DNA of 64,000 bases. It comes from Ladona fulva. Lineage: Eukaryota > Arthropoda > Insecta > Odonata > Libellulidae. The position numbers and the translations under genes were made by a program. Positions 57,806 through 64,000 of this stretch are shown here, one piece after another (position 1 is the stretch's first letter; every line of letters begins with the position of its first letter). The notes beneath the pieces were generated by a model. That model did no database searches and was not told the origin of the DNA. It saw only the letters and a program-made list of their open reading frames with translations. The stretch spans positions 62,001-126,000 of the forward strand of contig KZ308729.1 of assembly GCA_000376725.2 (NCBI GenBank), given 5' to 3'.

Positions 57806-60139
57806 GGTCACTTGAAAAATCACAACCGTAGCTTTCACAGTTACATTTTTAATTTTCAGTTAATTTTATCATTGCCGCACATATATAGTCTTAATGAATC
57901 CTAATAACTAAAAGGGCAGCAATTATATTTAATTTCTTTTACAGAATTTCAGCCCGATCGCATATGTAGCCCAAGGTGAAGTAGGTAATTAATCTGTTCA
58001 GTTTATTGAATTACATACAGCATCATTCATTTCATTGCCATATTGGTATTTGCATAGACTAATGTATCTTCTTAAAGAAGACAGTAACATATACCTAGGT
58101 GAGAAATTACCTTTAAGCCACCAAAATTTTAATCTTGCCCTTATTGGCGCCTGGACAATATTCTTGCTCCCTTGAGGAGATTTTAATGAACGTGAGAAGA
58201 AATCGCGTTCTTGGTTCATCTTTCTCCATATATATATATAGAAGCGTCATAGATTTTATCAAACGCTCTTGAGAGTTTGTTGGGAATTGCGAAATTCTGT
58301 ACATTGTTCAGTGGATACATTCAAAGAAGCCGATTCCATTGCGCTTCCCGCACTCAGCGTTGCATTGAAAGAATTCCCTTCAAATGTCACTCCTTCCGTC
58401 AATGATTGTGTTGCAGGAACAGGACGGATGGAGATGGTGGGGCTGAGAAGGAACGCAGGAAACTGAAAACAGATGAAAGGGCACCGATGACCTTGAATAA
58501 CGTGACCATAAACTGTTTCCAAAGCCTAATAAAATATATATTTAGTACCGTATCGGGTTTTCAACTTCTCCAGGCGTATTTTCACTCTTTTTTGTGTCAT
58601 TATCACCTTCCTTTCCCCTTCAGTTTTATTGCGTTCGTGAGGATAGGATTTTTATTTAAAGATTCCTTTGTTTTATTTTCGATTTAGAATGTAGTCATAC
58701 TGGGTATTGAATGAATGGGAACTCAAATAAATGCTATGATTAGTGGAAAGAAGTATTTTACGTCGTTTGGGCATAAGAAAGAGATGGATTAAAGCAGAGT
58801 GAAGATGGTGTATGAGGATTAGGATTGAGAAGAGAAATGAAAGATTGAAATAGGAGATGCTTTAGAGAAGAGACGTTGGTAGCTTAAAGAATAAATGGGA
58901 AATGTGAAAAGAAGTGTCGATGAATCTGAAGCGAAAAATGTATGGAGGAGTAGCACAGTAAGGATTAGTAATGTCTACAAACGAGGCGAACAACTATCTC
59001 TCCCAGAATAGGACAAGCGTTAAGGCATTTACGCAAGTAAGTGTATCTCTTTTAAGGGAGTTGAATTAAGGGGTTCGCTAAATATAAAAATCTAAAAAAG
59101 ACTTGTGATAATTAGAGTACACGAAATGTCATTCTTTTAAGTATGGAAACAGTTATTGAAGCGAAGGCTAGTTACTATTTTTTGGCAAATGAGCTTGTCA
59201 CAAGGAATTCTCATCAGCTTTAAAGTTTCTCTGCTTAAAATTTTCATTGATCACCACGACCCGAAATTTTTTATGGGTTATTCCCAAATGCGGTCATTAC
59301 AGAGTGAAGATAGATCGAACCGTTTTCAGTTGTTAAAGTTTTAACATCAATCAGGCTGCAAAATATTTGAAACCTAAATTGTGCCATTATATCAACGCTC
59401 ATAGAAGATAGAGTCTTTCAGAAATCGTGCTTTTGTTAAGTGTATGTTTATTTTTTGAATCATCGAGAAACTTTTCGTTATGGTTCGTTATAAGTTTTAC
59501 ATTGAAAGTTCCAATATTGAGGTTTATTTTTATAAGTGAATGATAGGAGCTACTTTGTGAGTAATATCGGAATGATACATTACGAGTGCTAACTAAATTA
59601 ATTACACACATTGGTTTAGTAACCCTTTCTTTTTTATTCGCATCCAACTTCCGATGTATTATAGGCAAATAGAAATAATACAATTAAATTCCTCCTTAGA
59701 AACGACGGAACGTATGACATGTAACAAGAATTCGTAGTAAATGCCACATAAACTTATTACATAGGGTTTTTATTCTATATTAGAATGAAGGAATTCCACA
59801 AAGTCACTCCTTAGACAGCCACTTTCATGAATCGATGGAACTTGATTTAAATTCATTACTAGGCCTATTTCAATACCATTGTTACTTTATATTTACAATA
59901 CATTTTAATAAATATCAAGGATGGTAGAATTTAAAGCTGAAAATGTAAGCGGAATCCCAGAATGATTGTTTAATCGAATTTTATTGGGTATTATGAAACA
60001 CGTAGGACATGAAGAAATAAAACTTCAATTTACATTTAAAAATTGTTCGAATCACTGGCAATAGCCTCCTCATCGAAATATTAACATCTTTATACCATTA
60101 CTATCAAATAGGTATTAAGGTGAATGCCATAGCTTGGAT
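57806..60139. other. Mostly AT-rich stretch with a balanced-composition segment
   Basis: The segment at about 58240-58520 is open on both strands and treated separately. Elsewhere frames are short and AT-biased (57998-58219 minus, 59156-59344 plus, 59399-59683 minus). About 58740-59040 is purine-rich on the plus strand without a recognisable product. Confidence 0.4.
58242..58466. other. Segment open on both strands, possible degenerate coding fragment
   Basis: The plus strand is open for 74 codons ending at TGA 58464-58466, with normal-looking amino-acid composition (for example VDTFKEADSIALPALSVALK). The minus strand is open for 87 codons across 58259-58522 (for example SLTEGVTFEGNSFNATLSAG). 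A CATCTGTTTTCAG acceptor-like string on the minus strand lies just upstream of the latter. Neither product is recognised. Base composition is closer to coding DNA than the flanks. It may be a fragment of a gene, of an unidentified element, or chance. Confidence 0.15.
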
Positions 60140-60335
60140 TTAACAGTCGCCTTGGTCCACAAAGTTCTACAAAACTCGTCTATTTTGTCCAAATTATTGC
60201 AATTTCGAATGCAAATCGAATCCAATACTTCGAATGATATTCCAAGACCAAAATAAGCATTTTCATTATGTTTTCCTTCTTTTATTCTTTACTCAATCTC
60301 ATGGGACTATTATATCTAATGTAATTTTTTATGTG
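60140..60335 (+). repeat. Dispersed repeat family, copy C (diverged 3' part)
   Basis: This segment aligns with the second half of copies A and B, sharing GCCTTGGTC, GCAATTTCGAAT-like, GAC..AAATAAG, ATTTTCAT and CTCAAT-TC-TGG/GAC blocks in order. It ends where AATTTTTTATGT corresponds to AATTTTGTCTG of copy A. It is more diverged than A is from B and lacks the 5' hairpin, so it is an older or truncated copy. Confidence 0.5.
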
Positions 60336-60470
60336 AAATAAACACTGCAAACGGTGCAACTTTACATGACTTTCTTCTTGGAGTATTCTTATGGGACTAG
60401 TCGTGTCGTCTTGAGTCAAATTCCGGATACTTTTGTAAAAGTAACGTCGGATTTTGGTAGTTAATTGTAT

Positions 60471-60513
60471 AAATAGATAGATAAATAAATAGGTAGATAG
60501 GTAGATAAATAGT
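60471..60513 (+). repeat. (TAGA/TAAA)n microsatellite
   Basis: A run of TAGATAGATAAATAAATAGG followed by GTAGATAGGTAGATAAATAG forms an imperfect tetranucleotide repeat. Confidence 0.8.
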
Positions 60514-60843
60514 AATTAATAAACTTCTTGAGATTGCAGTAATTTCACACTTTCACCTTATCGAGTTATAGAGCAAATTATTTTAAAAATTAGTTCCACT
60601 ATGCATTTCTTATGGGTGATTACAGACATCGAAGATATTGTATAGAGTATTAGATTAGGAATGACATGTATTTTAGATAGCACCTATAATAATTATATTT
60701 TAAACTGTATATTTAGCTGTTTCCGTCAGAGAAATATTTATATTTTTGTTTTCACTTTGTTAACTTGGTACTGATATATAAAAGCAGCTGTTCTTCCTTT
60801 ATTTATTTATCAGACGTATCTATGATATCCTACTTTCTTTCAG

Positions 60844-60921
60844 ATGACGGGGACGTAAGTGATTGGATAGTAAGGAGGATGACGCACCCAGCCATTGTTC
60901 CCGGAAAGAATCTAATAGGCC
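60844..60921 (+). other. Candidate 78-nt internal exon
   Basis: A pyrimidine-rich acceptor (CCTACTTTCTTTCAG, AG at 60842-60843) and a strong donor (GGCC|GTAAGT at 60922) bound 78 bases. One frame is open throughout and, with phase 1 at both ends, the exon is symmetric. The peptide reads DGDVSDWIVRRMTHPAIV followed by PGKNLIGR. An internal GAC|GTAAGT at 60855 is a competing donor and would leave an 11-nt exon. The segment is GC-richer than the AT-rich DNA to its left. No family is recognised and no partner exon was found, so this rests on splice signals and phase alone. Confidence 0.3.
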
Positions 60922-60979
60922 GTAAGTCACTCAGTTCTGTCTTAAATAGCATATAAATCTGAAAAAAGGTCCATGGACA

Positions 60980-61700
60980 CCCGCCTCTCAAATAATGTTT
61001 CGGTGGACGCGGAAGGGGCACTACATTTCCCATTCTCCTCCGAGAATCCTTATAAGGCACGTTTTGATCCTCTGGTCCGTAGCTAATTGGTGGGGCTGGA
61101 GAGGTATTCCGTAACGTCTCGAACTGACACTAGGATCGCCGAACGCCGTCTGGGGTGTAGGGCGTAAGCATCAGCATGGACAGCGCTCACCATTTTCGTC
61201 CGAATCCCGCCCGAGATCGGAGATATAGTCGGAACCCACTGAACGAGCGAATCTCTGACGGAATTTCCTCAAAGCGCGGAAAAAAACGAAACCTGGTTTC
61301 TCGAAGACGTTTGAGACCTCACTCAACATCAAACCGTCATCCCAAAAAAATGTAAATAGAGAGAGAAGGGGTTGGGGTCGAGGGAAGCGATAAAAGACAC
61401 AACGTAACGAAGGCTCACGTGGTCGATCTACGCGACTTCCTTTCCTTTTGATTCCTTTTTTCCTGGGGTAAAAGGAAAAAAGAAGCGTTTAAGGGGGAAC
61501 AAAAATCCGCCGCGGATAAAAAATTGTGCGGTGAACATAAATATAAGTTTGATGGCGTTCCATGGGACGGAATGCAGCTTTTTTTTGGTGAGATTGACAC
61601 GTATTTATAGTGTCGCTTAGGGACGCTATATTTTTTCCACCTTTGTGGGTTCTTCCTCCGCACGAGGGACAAGGAAAGGAGGAAAAAGTATTAGTTTTTT
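60980..61700. other. CpG-rich island, no assigned gene
   Basis: CpG is frequent, especially at 61080-61450. Minus-strand frames at 60830-61060 (76 codons) and 61415-61672 (85 codons) and a plus-strand frame at 61610-61861 lack domains. GCGATAAAAGACAC near 61387 is a weak TATA-like motif. The island lies just downstream of the candidate exon at 60844 and may be regulatory. Confidence 0.3.
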
Positions 61701-64000
61701 TTTCTGTTGGAGATTTAAAATATTCCTTGTGTTCCTTCCTATTTAAACTTCGTACTCATTGGAGCAGTTTCGGTAGGGAATATCCCTATGTGATCCGGAT
61801 GTGGTCGAGTGCTCTGTCCAGAACAGAACAATTGGTAATGATATGTATGGATAGTTTTTGAGATTCGAAAATAATTGTGGTAAGTATTTTATCGTCAAAA
61901 TTTAGAAAAATCCCAGTTGAATAGGAAATGCAAGAATTTGAAATGTTAAAACTATGCGTTGAAATCATCAAAAAACATTTTACCCAAGTATATCGATTAG
62001 TAATTTGTGTAAAAAATAGTGTATTATTAATAGATAACTGTTCTATATTTTTTATCACATAAACATAAGAATAATTAATGACGAATCAATGGTCTGATCC
62101 AAGTAATCAAATCTAATAGTAAAACTTACATTTGGATAGTCTAACATTTGTTATTTAAGAGATATATTATGAATCCTATGAATCACCTATCACACTTGTG
62201 AATCAGTGTGCGTAATGCATACAAATGTGGAAAATTAATATGCTCACAATATGGTGTCATCTTGTTGTGATTAATATGCACTATAATGAAGGTCATATTT
62301 GTGACCCTGAGAAGAGCGGGATGTTAGCTACGTCAAACTTGAATGCTACTATCAATTTCTATTGTGTATGTTTCTTTGTATTCCACCATTGTTTAGCGCG
62401 AGTTTCCGAAAAAAATTGGTAGTAAAGTTTTAATATTCATATCCATTAAGTGTGTCAATTGTAACCACGTATATTAGAACGCTATAAATTCCGGAAATAA
62501 GCTGTAAAAGGGTTTGAAAAGTAAATATACATGCTTATGAGCATATAGTATAAAATGAATGGTAAACCTGTGAGGGGAGGGGACTTTATGATAGAACTAT
62601 TGATTTTATTGAATGCTCAATCACATTGGGAGAGAAGTGATGACATATTTGGCGCTGAGGTCACAATATATTGATAGCAGCGCAAATTTAGATCTGGGAA
62701 TTAATGTCTATACTAACAGCGGCTAAATTTATGATCTATTCACCAGTACTTAATATTCAAATCTTAAATCAAGAATAGGAGAAACTGCTATTAATTCCTC
62801 CTCTATCTGAGTAGTAATTAATCTGAATGATAAATTGCCCTTGGAAAGCGTCTTACAGAATGTACTGGAAAGTATAATTTGTATTTTTTTGAAATCGTCA
62901 AAGGATATCACGAGATTCATCTATTGGCACTGAGCTTTTAGAGCTCTATGTTAAACGTTTCTGCTTTACAAATAAACTTTAAACGAGGAAATGTATAGTA
63001 TGTGTTGATTTAAAAACATTGTCTTTAGCAAATTAAGGAAACGGAATATTTTCTGAAAGCGATTCCCGTATCTAGCAAAAATAGGAAATGCTTTAGAAGA
63101 AGGATGCATAATTGTTTAAGTTTTTTATTGAAATTTCGAAAAAAATTCCTTCGGAGGGTAAGCGATGTAAGTGCGCAAGAGACAGTAGTAGTAAATATGT
63201 GTCAATCCTCTCACCAAAAGCCTGCAGAAAATGTGGATTTCTGTCTCCCATTCCTCTTCCTTCCCCTCTCATCTCCTACCCTTTTGAACTATTAGAGAGA
63301 TTGATGTATTTCTCTACTACCTCTTGGCATTGTAGGCTTTCTATATCCTTTTTGAGAAAGCAAGGGGTGACAAACCCGTTTCGTCAACGACGTTCTTCTG
63401 AGGAAAAGAAAATCTCCTTCGTTCCAGAAACACATGGAGCATTTGATCCTTAGAAATATGTTAACTGCATATCTTTCTTGTATTGTTTGTTCTTAGATAA
63501 CGCGTCGTTTCTAATGTTCATCAAATATACAAATAGGAGAAATTTATTGTGATGAAATGACCCCAATAATAATAATAATCCTTTCCATATATCTTTCTCC
63601 TAGTAGTTTTATATCTTTTTAGATATTATATCCTTTCCTTTCATTTTAGAAATCTAGAAATGAAGCGGTAAAAATATTGACATTTAAATTTAATTATTAT
63701 TTGGGTTACTAATTATTAATTTAACTTAGTAGGTCTGATTGTGAATACTTAAATGCAGTATTTCCCAGCCAGTGGGACTCAAGTAGTTTTATTTTACTTC
63801 TAGTGAAATCGTTTTATTTTACTGTTTTTGCTTTTTATTTTCCTAATATTTTACTTGTTTGCAAGTAAATATTCCAATAGTTTCACCGCTACTCATCAAA
63901 GAGCTAAGTATTCGAAATTAATAAATTATGTCAATCAGTGACACGACCTTTTTGTATATTTATTTGGCTTAGTTGTCTTGAGGACACGGAAAGTAGGACT
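61701..64000. other. AT-rich non-coding stretch to the window end
   Basis: Frames of 62-113 codons (61786-62058 minus, 62225-62422 plus, 63104-63453 plus) have no recognisable features. A short AATAAT run lies near 63565-63580. The sequence ends without a visible gene. Confidence 0.45.

Overview
The window is nuclear DNA from an animal with intron-rich genes and many transposons. It is AT-rich, has no bacterial-style gene packing, and contains no reading frame longer than 239 codons. CpG is visibly not depleted. The repeats are tRNA-derived SINEs, non-LTR LINE debris, foldback/MITE-like elements, a probable hAT terminus and a Penelope-like fragment. Together these suggest an invertebrate, most likely an arthropod. 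I cannot name the species. The two single N bases (19168 and 39840) indicate a draft assembly. I recognise no protein-coding gene with confidence; the window reads as intergenic or very long intronic DNA.

Layout. AT-rich stretches of 1-3 kb, poor in open frames, alternate with GC-richer islands of about 0.4-1 kb. The islands lie near 1-0.8, 4.3-4.9, 6.3-7.2, 9.1-9.7, 10.7-11.5, 13.65-14.15, 15.6-16.1, 17.7-18.4, 29.2-29.7, 33.8-34.3, 38.7-39.3, 40.85-41.5, 42.25-43.0, 45.3-46.5, 49.5-50.2 and 60.98-61.7 kb. Many show strong purine/pyrimidine strand bias and hold the longest open frames, usually on both strands at once. These look like composition effects or regulatory islands rather than genes. 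A few short segments have good splice signals and could be exons: 15069-15105, 60844-60921 and, on the minus strand, 9384-9430. None could be matched to a family.

The best-supported content is mobile DNA. One SINE (12650-12770) has a tRNA-Ser-like head and a 9-bp target-site duplication. A second SINE family appears twice. The copy at 57318-57532 has a 12-bp duplication and sits inside an older dispersed repeat. The copy at 39534-39701 has its tRNA head inverted relative to its tail, all between one 10-bp duplication, as expected of twin-primed 5' inversion. The host repeat of the 57-kb SINE occurs at about 52.30, 57.12 and 60.14 kb. A LINE reverse-transcriptase C-terminal remnant lies at 31878-32140. 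A nearly perfect 92-bp-arm palindrome lies at 21692-21901. A 173-bp MITE-like element (7635-7807) and a 111-bp foldback (40241-40351) are further inverted-repeat elements. A 3' retroposon end with a two-stem hairpin and a hexamer tail is at 2930-2996. A Penelope-like fragment with a hammerhead-like core is at about 22600-22740.

There is no evidence that genes here work together. What can be reconstructed is relative insertion order: the 57-kb repeat was in place before its SINE, and the very low divergence of the 21.7-kb palindrome arms suggests it formed recently.
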